A stretch of 30,522 nucleotides of DNA from Pseudovirgaria hyperparasitica. Its lineage: Eukaryota; Ascomycota; Dothideomycetes; Acrospermales; Acrospermaceae. Both the position numbers and the translations under genes were made by a program. Below the pieces are notes generated by a model. That model was given only the letters and a program-made list of their open reading frames with translations, searched no databases and had not been told where the DNA came from. The stretch covers positions 53,506 to 84,027 of the forward strand of contig NW_022985582.1 of the NCBI RefSeq assembly GCF_010093815.1. Reading direction: 5' to 3'. Positions 10,998 through 22,300 of the stretch are shown piece by piece. Positions within the stretch are counted from its first letter, which is position 1; every line of letters starts with the position of its first letter.

Positions 10998-11011
10998 TAT
11001 AGTATTCCTAG
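10998..11011 (+). repeat. LINE-A target-site duplication, 5' copy
   Basis: TATAGTATTCCTAG is repeated perfectly at 16311-16324, on the other side of LINE-A. Gypsy-2 pol sequence continues outward from both copies. Confidence 0.92.
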
Positions 11012-11500
11012 AGAGATTGATAGAATTCTTTAAAAAACTTCTCACACCCTAACGGACTAAACTAGTCAATTCGGGGTAAAACAGCGATTTACATATATTA
11101 AACGATAGAGCATACCGAGTACAATAACCTCCGACATACGTACGTACGTATAGCGTATAATACGCGATGATACTAACATATAGAGATACTATATATATAC
11201 GCTCGAAGACTCTTCGATAACACGAGCATAGACTATATCTAATAAACGCCGACACGCTAACCCCCTTTTATTAGTTAAGGGCTACCCTTAACTAATAATT
11301 ATAGCGGCCTTAGGCACCGACGTACCTCGGCTTCCACCGGGTATACCCCTAATACTAGTATAGTAGAAACGGCTATATAGCGGTATATCCTAGGACGATT
11401 AAACCCCTGTCTAATAAACGACGAATAACTAAGGGTATATAACGCCATAGATAATAGAGACGGAGGGGACCCCGCCCGGGGAGACCCTCCTAGATAAGAT
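11012..11500 (+). other. LINE-A 5' untranslated region
   Basis: There is no coding signal on the plus strand here. It contains the 31-bp palindrome at 11268-11298, a CGTACGTACGTA stretch near 11150 and a GC-rich block just before ORF1 (11460-11490). The same region is present in LINE-B (about 23560-24056, minus), including the string TTCGGGGTAA and the palindrome, so it is part of the element and probably held its internal promoter. Short minus-strand open frames here have no supporting motif. Confidence 0.7.
11268..11298. repeat. 31-bp perfect palindrome, LINE-A 5' UTR copy
   Basis: The arms TTATTAGTTAAGGG and CCCTTAACTAATAA (14 bp each, fully complementary) flank a CTA loop. The identical 31-base string on the plus strand occurs at 18976-19006 and 23765-23795. 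It contains no CA or TG, so RIP could not alter it. Confidence 0.95.
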
Positions 11501-12785
11501 TAACTACTAGGTAGTATGTATAGAGGGGGAAGTTAAGAAGGGAGAAACGGCCCTCCTTAGTATCTTCCGGAACCTCGTCCGGAATATTAGGGAGCTTACT
11601 ATAGAAGTAAAATAGGCGCCGGAACTAGACCCGGAATCTAGACTAGATTACATAGAGGCTAGTCTATAGAGGATCTAGGAGGGCCTTACCTAGGGAAAAC
11701 GCCCTAGCACGTGGGTATAGGTCGCCGTACCTATAAGCGGAATAGCCATGTTAGCTAAAACACCAAGGGCACCTATAGACGGGGTATATAGTATATAAGT
11801 TACTATCTAGGATAAAGAAGTACTTATATAAGTCTAGTAAGCGTCCCTAAAGGATATTATAAATAAGATTAACGAATAGAAAGGGATATAGTTAAATATA
11901 GTGGCCGCTAAACTTACCCTAGGAGGTATAGTACTAACTACTACTACTAACACGGCCTAGTAGACTATCTCGCGCGACCCGAACGCAATTAATAATATCT
12001 TCCCTAGCGCGTCCGTCCGCGTAACCACGTACCTAATATAGATATATACTATCTCCGTCTAAGGACACGTTATTAGAGAAGACGATATTAAGTAAATAGA
12101 GTAATCTAATAAACCGAAGTACCCCGGGATTAAGATCGCGAAGGCGTAGTAGAAGAACATCTAGGGGATTAAGATAAAATCGAAAAAGTACTCTACTATA
12201 ATAGTAGAGCTTAGGGACCCCGCTCTCGCCTATAGAATAATATAGGAGGGCTTTCTAGCCGAAGGAGAGCTACTCACGGCGGAACTATGGGATAGAGCAT
12301 AGATAATAACGTAATACTTTAACTATTAAGGATATAGGTACACTAGGTAGAGATGCTCTTAGAAGACCGCCTATAGATAGTATAAATAGGGCCATAATAC
12401 TAAGGAATACCCTTATAAGACGTAGAGTAACGAGACGCGAGATAGGGATACTACTAAGTACTCTAACTACAACGGGAAACACCTATCCTAGTTGGTAACG
12501 TATACGAAACGTAAGTAGGTCGTAGAATATATTAACGCGATGAAGACAAGAGGAGCGAGGTAGATATACTAAGCTATAAGGCCCTCACTGCCCTCGCCGC
12601 TATCTCTAACTTTACTTATAAATCCGGTAACTACCCCCTGAAGGGGAGAGGATAACGTGTAATAGCATACTATATAGAGAAAGATAGGCCGACCCCGGGG
12701 TATACTTAAAGCCACTACCGCGCGAGGATAATCACGCCTTAGCGCCACTAATATATAGACTCGAACTTTCTCTAGCACCTAATAA
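11500..12785 (+). pseudogene. LINE-A ORF1 relic: gag-like RNA-binding protein with CCHC knuckles
   Basis: ORF1 of such elements encodes a nucleic-acid-binding protein that coats the element RNA. The frame through about 11517-12785 carries FRNLVRNIRELTIEV, then KSKKYSTIIVELRDPALAYR and EGFLAEGELLTAELWDRA, the region that precedes the knuckles in LINE gag proteins. The first knuckle starts at 12315 (YFNY, TAG for Gln, GYRYT and a downstream RC, from CX2CX4HX4C). One or two more follow up to about 12475. A TGA at 12639-12641 interrupts the frame, but LINE-B has CGA there, so ORF1 probably ran on through an AT-hook-like RKIGRPRGI to TAA at 12783-12785, where LINE-B also has TAA. No certain start codon is visible; the ATG at 11516 is out of frame. 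Confidence 0.82.
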
Positions 12786-15700
12786 GGGTATAAGATACAC
12801 TTATTATTATATAGGCGAACGTATAATATAAATAAGAAAACCAAGCAACGCTTCTAGAAGAGATAGGAGCTATAATAATAGCTATCTAGGAACTATATAA
12901 ACACTACTAAACTAATAAGCCAATAACATACCTAGGATACTATACTATCTACCCCACGGGCCCGGATAGAAGAGTTATATTTTATATATATAAGTCGATC
13001 CCGCTCTTAGAATGGTCTTATACCGAACGTAATAACCTCCGGATAATACTATATCTCTAGATAAGTATAGAGCCTCTCTATATCTATAACATCTATAATT
13101 AATAGTAATTGCTTACGCTAGATGATATACTCGAGGGCACCACGACGCCGGGATAATATATCCTTCTAGGCGACTTTAATCTCTACCATAGGTAGTAGAG
13201 AGGCCTAGCCATCGCGAGAGAAGAACTTAGAGTAAGGGAACTATATACACGGTACTACGACTTCCTATACCTTCTTATACCTGTAGGGTAGATTACCTAG
13301 AGGAAATATAAATAGGACGAGAACGGGTCTACGCTCAACCTTACCCTCGCCACTAAGTATATTAGCCATAGAGTATAGTACTACCGCCCGAGCCGGATAT
13401 AGACGGACTCCGACCATAAATATATAGAAACCGTAATAGACGTCTCTACTCTTAACGAATAACGTAGAAAATAGCTATAGAAGGATACTAATTAGGATAA
13501 ATACCTAGAGGACCTGGAATCGGTAATTCTAGACCCCTCTATAGTCGACGTATCCAACGGCCTAGCCATAGATAAGGCCGTGTAAGTCCTCCTTTAAGTA
13601 TACTAAGCTATAAGAGATAAACACGTGCTATACCGAACGTATAGACCCCTAGAAGCGAGGGGTATACCTTAAATGCGAGAGTATAGAAGAGACGCCCGTA
13701 GACTATATATATATATATACTATATCTAGACGACCGAGGCGTGGGAAGAGTAGAAGGAAGTAGTACGATATCGTGATAGGGCTCTCCGTAATAAACGACG
13801 AAAATAATAGTATATAATTACCAATAAACACACACGGTAAGCCGTAGGGCTATAGCGTATGGTAAAGTGGGCTAAGGGTATAGACGCGCCGATACCGCCG
13901 CCACTAATGCCTCCCCTAATATACTAAGAAAGGATATACTCTATAAGCCCGGAGAAGACGGAGATCTTATATAAAGTTATGTTCCCCCTCCTAGAGCTAG
14001 TAGACCTATTAGATATTAATAATACTAAATACCTAGACATAATTAATATCCCCTAAGAGGTTACCGAGGAGGATATACTTAATACTATTAAAGTACTCCC
14101 GAATAATAAGGTACCTAGACCGGATAGGATACCGAATAGGTACCTTAAACGCACTATACTAGCTACCCTACCGCTTATTAGTTATATATTTCAAGCATGT
14201 ATTAAGAATGGATACCACCCCTAAAGCTTCTAGGCCGCCTATACTATTATACTCCCGAAACTAGGGAAGAACCCTAGCTCCCCGAAAGGATGGAGGCTAA
14301 TTACCCTTCTCTTCTATCTTAGAAAGATACTAGAGACTATAATCGCGAAGAAGATAAGCGCCGTAGCATAGGAATATAATCTCCTTCTAGTAAACTAGAA
14401 GGCGAAGGCTAGAAGCTCCCTAATTACTACTATCTAATATATTCTCGAAGTCGTCTAGACCGTATAGAAGTAGAGACGTATAGTAATGCTACTCTCCCTC
14501 GATATGGCCGGCGTATTCAATAAAGTAAACCATACGAGACTTATCTATAACTTACGGAAGAGGCGTATACCCGCGTGGATTACGCGGTTTATATAGTCCT
14601 TCCTTGCCGAAAGAGTTACCTAGATATATATCTCCGGATATCGAAGTAAGTATAAGAAGACGGCTTGCGGCATTCTATAAGGAAGTACTATCTCCCCGAT
14701 CCTCTTCCTCTTCTTTACTATAGACCTCCTCTAGGGAATATAATATATAGAGATAGTAGGATACGTAGATGATATATACCTTCTAGCTATTAATAATAAT
14801 ACTAGCTAAATATATAGACGACTCGAATAAGACCACGGGAGATACGTCTAATAGGTAAAGCGCCATAGAGTAAAGTTCGCCCCCGAAAAGTACTAACTCA
14901 TATACTTTATTAACCGCCGTAGGAAATGGGCTACTAGGGAAGGCGAGCGACGCCCTAGAATAGACGCCTTCGACAAACCGCCGACATAAAGTATATACGC
15001 ACTTAGTGTCATGATCGATAATAAGCTTAAATAGAGACTATAGGTAGTATACGCCGTTTCTAGGGCCCTCTAGATAGAAGCTGCTATATGACGGATTATA
15101 GCCTCTATATAGAGAACCGCCCGGGATAAGGCACGCCAGCTATATATATCTATAGTACGACCCGCCTTCACGTACGGACACGAGTACTAGTATATAGCCC
15201 TTATATAGACTAGGTAAATAAAGCTTAAATCCATATAGAACCGTATACTCCGTCTTATATTAGGCGTATATAAAGCTACTAATATAGTACTACTACGACG
15301 CGAGATAGACGTTATAAGTATATATAACTTCTACTAGATATAGAGGGTAGTATACTTTACTAAATAATAAGTATAGGAACGTATAGAAAATGTAGAATAT
15401 ACCTTCGCCGCGCTACGCGCGCGAGTTAGTATATACTACTAAGTACTCTTATATATAGGCCGGACTCGACTATAGTATAAGTACCCGATAGAAATAGACT
15501 CGAACTAAATAGTATAAGAGATTAAGGATAACCTAGATACCCTTCTAGACTAATAGAGCCTTTAAGAGCTCGGACGAAGTATACGGTCGTGGATCTAAGA
15601 TAAGTAGAAAGAGACACTCTAGGCCTAGTAGGCCTCCTAGTAGAATAGGTACCTAGAGTAGATCTAAGGACCATAGAAGGAGCCGAGTAAATAGATATAT

Positions 15701-16072
15701 AAAGGGCTTATAAAGGCCTAGGCATCTATACTTCTCTAAGCCCGAACGGGCGCTATAGAACTCCTATACTACCTCTATAAGAGAGGCGTCTCTAATATGT
15801 CTCTATAGTATAAGGCGTGCGGCCGGAGAGGTATAATACGCTACTATCTCGTAATATACCCCGATCTTTACACGTAAAGGTAGAAGCTTATCCATATAAT
15901 AAGAACCTCCGATATTATACGATGGCTTAATAAGTACCCTAAGGAAGTCGCCCGGTGGATGATTATACACCTACTACTCCTCTAATTCTAGTGGACCCGG
16001 AAATATATACTAGAAGGAACCCGGTATATATTAGAGGAAACCCGGTATATGCCGGAAGAACCCCTTAACTAA
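12782..16072 (+). pseudogene. LINE-A ORF2 relic: AP-like endonuclease and reverse transcriptase
   Basis: ORF2 nicked the target and copied element RNA there. The frame starts by about 12782, overlapping the end of ORF1 in another frame. The endonuclease begins ATLLEEIGAIIIAI at 12845, then TAG for Gln and EL for EP (the QEP motif), followed by YPTGPDRRVIFYIYKSIPL. RT motifs are NNKVPRPDRIPNRYLK (about 14100-14150), GWRLITLL, LSLDMAGVFNKVNHTRL (about 14490-14540), GSTISPILFLFF and YVDD at 14762-14773. Unlike both gypsies, the RT catalytic Asp positions are still intact. The C terminus has a Cys-rich knuckle (YKACGRRGIIRYYL, about 15810-15855). The frame ends with short repeats (LEGTRYILEETRYMPEEP) and a TAA TAA double stop at 16070-16075 inside a half copy of the palindrome. 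Confidence 0.9.
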
Positions 16073-16310
16073 TAACCTCCGTACCTATACGTGCTACCTA
16101 AGGGTAAAATAACGGTAATATAGGCTATAGGCTAATAGGTGTACCCTATGGCTATATACTTAAGAAGAAATAAAGGTTTAACGAGATGTAATTATCGACA
16201 TAAGGAAGTTTTCCCCTCTTAGGTTTCTTCTTATATAGTAGCTTAGACTAGAGGAGGCATAGGCCTATAGAGTACTACTCTACCTAGTTATACAATATTA
16301 TTATTATTAT
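16062..16310 (+). other. LINE-A 3' end: half palindrome, 3' UTR and (ATT)n tail
   Basis: CCCTTAACTAATAA at 16062-16075 equals one arm of the 31-bp palindrome, and the other arm is missing here although LINE-B has both. The UTR then matches LINE-B at about 18750-18970 (minus), for example the run through CTTCTTATATAGTAGCTTAG near 16230. It ends in ATT repeats before the target duplication. There is no coding signal. Confidence 0.75.
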
Positions 16311-16324
16311 TATAGTATTCCTAG
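16311..16324 (+). repeat. LINE-A target-site duplication, 3' copy
   Basis: This is TATAGTATTCCTAG, identical to 10998-11011. The (ATT)n tail of LINE-A ends against it and gypsy-2 sequence resumes after it. Confidence 0.92.
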
Positions 16325-17300
16325 GATTAAGTTATATTATCCTAGCTCCGCTATATCTAGTTATAACTATTAGTATTCTACTATTAAGACTAAATCTAGA
16401 GGTTCTATTTCTAAGTATACTATCCCGTTAGTATATTCTATATTAAGTCCTTTAAATATAGATAGTTTATATAGTTCTTCTTTACTATTATAGGGTATTT
16501 TTAGTTTATCTACTATAGTTAGAGAGATAAAATTAGACTATACTCCGCTATTAATTAGTACTTTAATAGAGTATTTTTAATAGAGCTAAATTTTAAGAGA
16601 TATTTATATTTCGTCGTCTAAGCTACTAATAGATATAAGAGATTTTCTTTTTAGCTTAGCTATTTCTCTTAGGGTATCCGGCCTTCCTAGTTCTTTTATA
16701 GCTTACTAAGTTCTTATTCCGTTTCTTATATAAGTTAGATTATAGATTAAACTTATTTCTTAATTTCGCCTAAGTCTACTTAAAGGTTATACTATATAAT
16801 AGTCTTAGATATTAAATAAGTTCGGCATATAACGTCTAGGTATTAGATATATTAATTCTCTAGGTAAATCTTATTTTCTATCTATTTTAATATAAAGTAG
16901 TTTTTATTAGCTTCCTTAGTAATTATTTTATACTATTATATATCTTTATCTCTAAAGGCTTTTAGAATTACTTAATTTTAATACTATTATAGAAACTATT
17001 TCTAGGTTCGCTTCTCGTAGAGATAGTAAAGATAGTTATTATAGATATAAGTAACCTAGGAAGTCTTACCGGATTCCTCGTGGTAGAGTAAAATAAGTTA
17101 GTTATCTTCTAATTAGATTTCTACGCTTCTCCTAGATAGGTCTCTATTATTCTTATCTATATACTTTCGATAGTAATAGATAATATAGTAAGTAATAGGG
17201 TCTTATATTATTATTAACTTATTATATAGTTCTTCTATAGTAAGGGTTTCTTCCTTACTATCCTTCTCTATAGTACTTTCTTTAATTATTACTTCTTTAG
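16325..17300 (-). pseudogene. gypsy-2 pol relic, upstream segment with protease
   Basis: The aspartic protease active site reads LINSGV, TAG for Gln, SNFISLTIV, with DSG changed to NSG at 16544-16552. It is in the same frame as the RT segment below 10997 once LINE-A and one target-duplication copy are removed, and in the -1 frame relative to gag upstream. Interruption between protease and RT by LINE-A would alone have destroyed pol. The upstream boundary with gag is approximate. Confidence 0.85.
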
Positions 17301-17399
17301 ATACTATTTCTTTAGTTAGTTTAGGTCTTCTTATTACTTCTAAGTATTTCTATAGTTCTACTTTTTTATAAAGTAATAGAGGTTATTTACTAGCTATTA

Positions 17400-18640
17400 A
17401 GACGTTTCTTTTCTTTAGATACTAATCTATACTATCTTTTTCTAACTTATATATAAAATAGAGGTTATTAGTATAACTAGTCTATAATATAGCTATATAA
17501 GATACTTCTTCCTTTTCTATAGTAAAGTTCCCTTATCTTAGTACCGGGTCTTTAATCTAACTTTTCTTATTTTTATTTTTCGGGTATTTGTATATATAGT
17601 ATCCCTTTTTCTTATAGTAGAGATACTTACCTTCCTTCTTTAGTTACTTCTTTTCTTGATTAGATAGTTATTTTATCTATAAGGTACTAAGTTCTATAGG
17701 TACGGGTCCGTTATAGAATCTCTTATATAAGTAGTTTAGAGCTTTATTAATATAGCTCTTTCTTATATCTCGTTTAAGTATAGATTAAAAGACCTTCTTC
17801 CCTCTTTTCTTATAGCGTCTCTTATATAGTTAGTTATTAATCTAGACTATAAGCTTAATATACTTCTAGAGGTTAGTAGAATAGTCTCTCTCTCTAGAGA
17901 TTTTATTCTTAACGTCGTTATATAATCTAGTATAGAACTAGAGAATTAGGGGTTTATCGTTCTATTCTAGCTAACTAGAGATTTATTAGAATTTAGAGGC
18001 GTAGTTAGACGCGGATTTTATCTAGACTATTTACTAGATCTATCTCTTAGCTATCTTTTATTTATCTATATCTCTAAAAGTTATCTTAATATATTCCTTG
18101 AATTCTTCGAAGTGTTTAAAGACCTTAGTAGTACTATTCTATTAATTCTATAGATTATTTTCTATAAAGTTTCTTAAGTAGAGCTTAAACCACGGAAGTA
18201 TATCTCCCTTTAGTAGTCTAGCGACGAATATAACTTATTCTTCTAGGTTCTAAATTTAATAGGCCTAGAGGTATATTCTAATCTATATTAGAAATCCTTA
18301 GAGTTCGCTTTGCTTACCTTTAAAAGATTCTAGGATTTTTCTTTTAAAGCTCTTTTTAGCTTTTCTAAGTTTAATATTTTCCCTTTAGAGCTTTATAACT
18401 TACTCCCCTAATTTAGTAATAAGGTATTTAACTTATTCTATAGTTAGTACTTATAGAGTAGTTCGTAAAGATAAGGATTATCTATCTTTTACTATTTTAT
18501 ATTTAAATAGATAGTATAAATACTTACTTTAGAGTCTAAGACAAGTAATTAAACTATAATAAACCTTCCTTAATAAGGGTATGGCTTATCCCTAAAGTAG
18601 TCCGTTCTATAGAGTATTCTAGCTTTTCTAAAGGTAAAGA
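17400..18640 (-). pseudogene. gypsy-2 gag relic with a CCHC zinc knuckle
   Basis: The canonical gypsy gag core is readable at about 18060-18204: DILPWFKLYLRNFIENN, then FKHFEEFKEYIKITF. A single clear CX2CX4HX4C knuckle follows at 17584-17625, now YLYYKKKGYYIYKY with every Cys and His position changed to Tyr. Core and knuckle share one frame. The N terminus is uncertain; coding-like sequence begins near 18600. Short leader sequence (about 18640-18730) separates it from the LINE-B insertion. Confidence 0.85.
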
Positions 18641-18730
18641 TACTTAGAAGACTCTAAGAGGTATAAGTAGGTTTATAATAAGTATTAATAGAGTATAAAT
18701 AGTAACTAGCTAGTAGGCGAGTAAAGTAGT

Positions 18731-18746
18731 AATTATATTAGTATAA
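18731..18746 (+). repeat. LINE-B target-site duplication, 3'-side copy
   Basis: AATTATATTAGTATAA is identical to 24057-24072 on the far side of LINE-B. It directly abuts the ATT-repeat tail of LINE-B. Confidence 0.88.
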
Positions 18747-18975
18747 TAATAATATTAGTAAACTAGGTAGAGTACCACTCTATAGGCGCATGCCTCCTCT
18801 AGTCTAAGCTACTATATAAGAAGAAACCTACGAATAGGAAAAACTCCCTTATATCCATGACTACGCTCTATCTATCCTCTCGTTATTTATATATATATAG
18901 CCCTAGGGGCTACCTATGGGCCTATAGCCTATGTTATAATAGTTTATCCTTAGGTAGCACGTGTAGGTGCGGAGA

Positions 18976-19006
18976 TTATTAGTTAAGGGCTACCCTTAAC
19001 TAATAA
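18976..19006. repeat. 31-bp perfect palindrome, LINE-B 3' UTR copy
   Basis: This is the same 14-bp arms and CTA loop (plus strand) as at 11268. It sits at the end of LINE-B ORF2, where LINE-A has only one arm. Confidence 0.95.
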
Positions 19007-22000
19007 TCGCGGTTCTCCCGGGATTCTTCCGACGTATACCAGGGTTCTTCCGGTATATATTAGGCTTCTTCCGGTATATATACACGGGTCTACTAGAACT
19101 AGGGGAGAGAAAGGTATATAAGCATCTATCGGGCGATATCCTTAGAGTACTTATTAAGCTATCGCGTAATGTTAGAGGTCCTCGTTATACGGACGAGGGC
19201 TTATCTTAGGGTATAGAGGCTAGAGTACGTCGCGAGGTAGTGGTATATTATACCTCTCCGGCCGTAGTCCTCGTACTAGAGAGATATATCTAGGACGTCT
19301 CTCTAGTAGAGGTAATATAGGAGACCTATAGCGCCTATTTGGGCTTAGAGGAGTATAGATGCTTAGGCCTTCGTTAGCCCTTTATACATCTATTTACTTA
19401 GTTCCTTCTAAGGCCCTTAGATCTATTCTAGATATCTATTCTATTAGGAGGCCCACTAGGCTTTAAGTACCTCCCTCTATTTATCCTAGATCTACGACCG
19501 TATAACGCGGCTAAGCTCCTTAGGGCTCTATTAGCTCGGGATAGTATCCGGGTTATTTCGAACCTCCTACGCGGTCTAGCTCGAGTCCGCCTCTATATAG
19601 TATTTATATTATACTTAAGTTTATCCTATAGTAGGGAGGGTCTAGTAATACGCGTGGATACGTGTACGTAGTATAGCGAAGGTATATACCCTATCTTCTC
19701 CGCGTTCTTATACTTATTATTTAGTAAAGTATATAAGTCTCTATATCTAGTAGAAGTCCTATATACTTATTACGTTTATCTCGCGTTAGAGAAGCGTCGT
19801 GTTAGTAGCTTTATATACACTAGAGATAAGGCGGAGTATACGGTTTTATATAGACTTAAGCTTTACCCGCCGAGCTTATATAAGGGCCGTGTACTAGTAC
19901 TCCTATCTATATATAAAGGCTAGGCGTGCTAGGGAGACGTATAGCTGTCTTGCCTTATCCCGGGCTATTCTCTACGTAGATGCCGTAATCCGGCGTATAG
20001 CGGTTTCTATCTAGAGGGCTCTAGAGACGGCGTGTGCTACCTATGGTCCCTATTTTAGCTTATTATTAATCATGACGCCGAGTACTCATATACTCTATAC
20101 TAGTAGTTCTATAAAGGCGTCGATTTAGGGGCGACGTACCCCCTCCCTAGTAGTCTATCCTCTATAGCGGTTAATAAAGTATATAAGCTAGTATTTTTTA
20201 GGTGTAAATTTTACTCCGTGGCGCTTTATCTACTAGATATATTTCTCGTGGTCTTATTCGAGTCGTGTATATATTCTACTAGTACTACTATCGACCGCGA
20301 GGAGGTATATATCGTCCGCGTATCTAACTACCTCTATATATTCTATTCCCTAAAGGAGGTCTACTATAAAGAAGAGGAAGAGAATCAGAGAGATGGTACT
20401 CCCTTACGGGATGCCACATACCATCTCCTTATATTCGCTTCGGTATCCGGGGATATATATTTAAGTAGTCCTTTACGCGAGAAAGGACTATATAAATCAT
20501 ATAATCTACTTAGGTATTCGCCTTATCCGGAGGTTATAGATAAGTCTTATATAGTTTATCTTATTAAACGCCCCTATTATATCTAGGGAGAGTAGCGTAA
20601 CGACTCGTCCTTATTTCTATGTAGTCTAGATAACCTTAAGGATGTGTTAAATGGCCGTGATTAGGGAGCTTTCTACCTTCGCCTTCTGGTTTACTAGGAG
20701 AAGGCCGTATACCTATACTACTATACTTATCTTCTTAGTAATCGTAGCTTCTAGTACCTTACTAAGATAGAAGAGGAGGGCGATCGGCCTCCATCCCTTC
20801 GGCGTGTTTAGGCTCTTCCCTAGTTTTAGAAGTATAACCGTGTATACGGTTCGGAAGCTCTATAGGTAGTATCCTATACGGGCGCACGCTTAGAATATAT
20901 GGCCTATAATCGGTAAGGTCGCCTATATAGTCCTCTTAAGGCATTAATTTAGAATTCTATCTAGCCCGGGCGCTTTATCGTTCGGGAGTGTCTTAATAGT
21001 ACCGAGTATATTATCGTCCGTGATTTCCCTAGAGATACTTACGGCTTCCGGGTATTCCGTACCGTCGATATCTAATAGATCTACGGGTTCTAGGAGAGGG
21101 AATATAACCTCTTATAGGATCTCTATTTTCTCGAGGCTCATGGAGTATATCTTTTTGTAATATATAAGAGGGGGTATAAGTAGTATAGGTGTTGGGGAGG
21201 CGGTGCTTTTAGCCTATTTTACCATATACTATAGTCTAGTAGTATTACGTGTGTGTCTATCTATAACTATATACTACTATTTACGTCGCTTATTATAGAG
21301 GACCTTATCTCGTTATCTTCTCGCCTCTCTCTATTTATCCTACGCTTTAGGTATACGGTTATAGTATACGTGTATATATAATCTCTAGACTTCTCGCCTA
21401 TGCTCTCGTACTTAAGGTATACTTTTTAGGTCTAGGGGTCTATACATTCGGTACGGTACGTGTTTATCTCTTACTCTCTAGTACGCCTATAGGAGTATAT
21501 TCACGGCCTAGTCGATGGCCGGGCCATTAGATACGTCGACTATAGACGGGTCTAGGATCGTCGATTCTAGGTCCTTTAGATACTTTTCCTAGTTAGTATC
21601 CTTCTATAGCTATCGCCCTCGTTAGTCTTAAGAGGTGGATACGTCTATTACGGTCTCTATATATTCGTGGTCGGAGTCTATCTATATAAGGCTTAGGCGG
21701 TAGTATTAAGTTCTATTATAAATATATCTAGTGGCTAGGGTGAGGTCGAGTGTAGATCCGCCCTTATCTTATTTATGTTTTCGCTAGATAATCTATTCTA
21801 CTAGTATAAGAAGGTATAGAAAGCTATGGTATTAGGTACGTAGTTCTCTAGCTCGAAGCTCTTCGCGGGTAACGGTTAGTCCACCCTACTAGCTATAATA
21901 GAGGTTAAAGTCTCCTAGGAGGATGTGTTATTCTAGCTCGGTAGTGCCCTTAAGCATGTTATCTACCTAAAGCGATCGGTTCTAATTATATATATTATAT

Positions 22001-22300
22001 ATATAGAGGGGTCCGATATTCGTCTAGAGGTATAGTATTATCCGGAGGTTATCCCGTTTAGTATATAACTATAATAAGAGTAGGATAGACTTATAGATAT
22101 AGAAGAGAACTCTCCTCTCCGGTCCTAGGGGGTATATTATATAATATCCTAGGTGTGTTATTAGTTTGTTCGTCTGGTAGTGTTTATATAGCTCCTATAT
22201 AGTAAGTATTATAGCTCCGGTCTCCTTAAGGAGTATCGCCTAGTTCTTATGTTTATACTATACGTTTACCTATATAATTAGGAGTGTATCTTGGTCTCTT
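19000..22300 (-). pseudogene. LINE-B ORF2 relic: endonuclease and reverse transcriptase
   Basis: The endonuclease start reads AILLKETGAIILTI, TAG, ELYKHYQTNKLITHLGYY (about 22110-22220), parallel to LINE-A. RT shows LSLDIIGAFNKINY near 20560 and an intact YADD at 20311-20322 followed by IYLLAVDSSTSR. The C-terminal knuckle is YGRRGIIYHYLATY near 19250. The 3' end of the frame carries a short tandem repeat built on CCGGAAGAA and GGTATAT (about 19010-19090). Plus-strand open frames within this span (such as 20218-20586) are antisense shadows. The C-terminal end is approximate because the first stop falls in the palindrome. Confidence 0.88.

Larger units (their letters stand above)
11012..16310 (+). 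mobile_element. LINE-A: full-length Tad1/I-like non-LTR retrotransposon relic
   Basis: This 5.3-kb element is bounded by a perfect 14-bp target duplication and ends in an (ATT)n-type tail (about 16295-16312). It has a 5' UTR (about 11012-11500), ORF1 (gag-like), ORF2 (endonuclease plus RT) and a 3' UTR. LINE-B at 18747-24056 is the same family in inverse orientation, recognisable from end to end. Length, structure and target duplications indicate two independent full-length insertions. I see no RNase H domain between RT and the C-terminal Cys-rich region. The clade name is inferred from domain layout and from the host type. Confidence 0.9.

Noticed and set aside
11049-12778. Minus-strand open frames of 65-69 codons
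   Set aside because: One is antisense to the LINE-A 5' UTR and two to ORF1. No recognisable motif; ORF1 evidence is on the plus strand.
20218-20586. Plus-strand open frame of 122 codons
   Set aside because: It is antisense to LINE-B RT, covering the YADD motif on the other strand. Openness follows from low TAG/TAA in the complement of a coding region; no motif or homology pattern.
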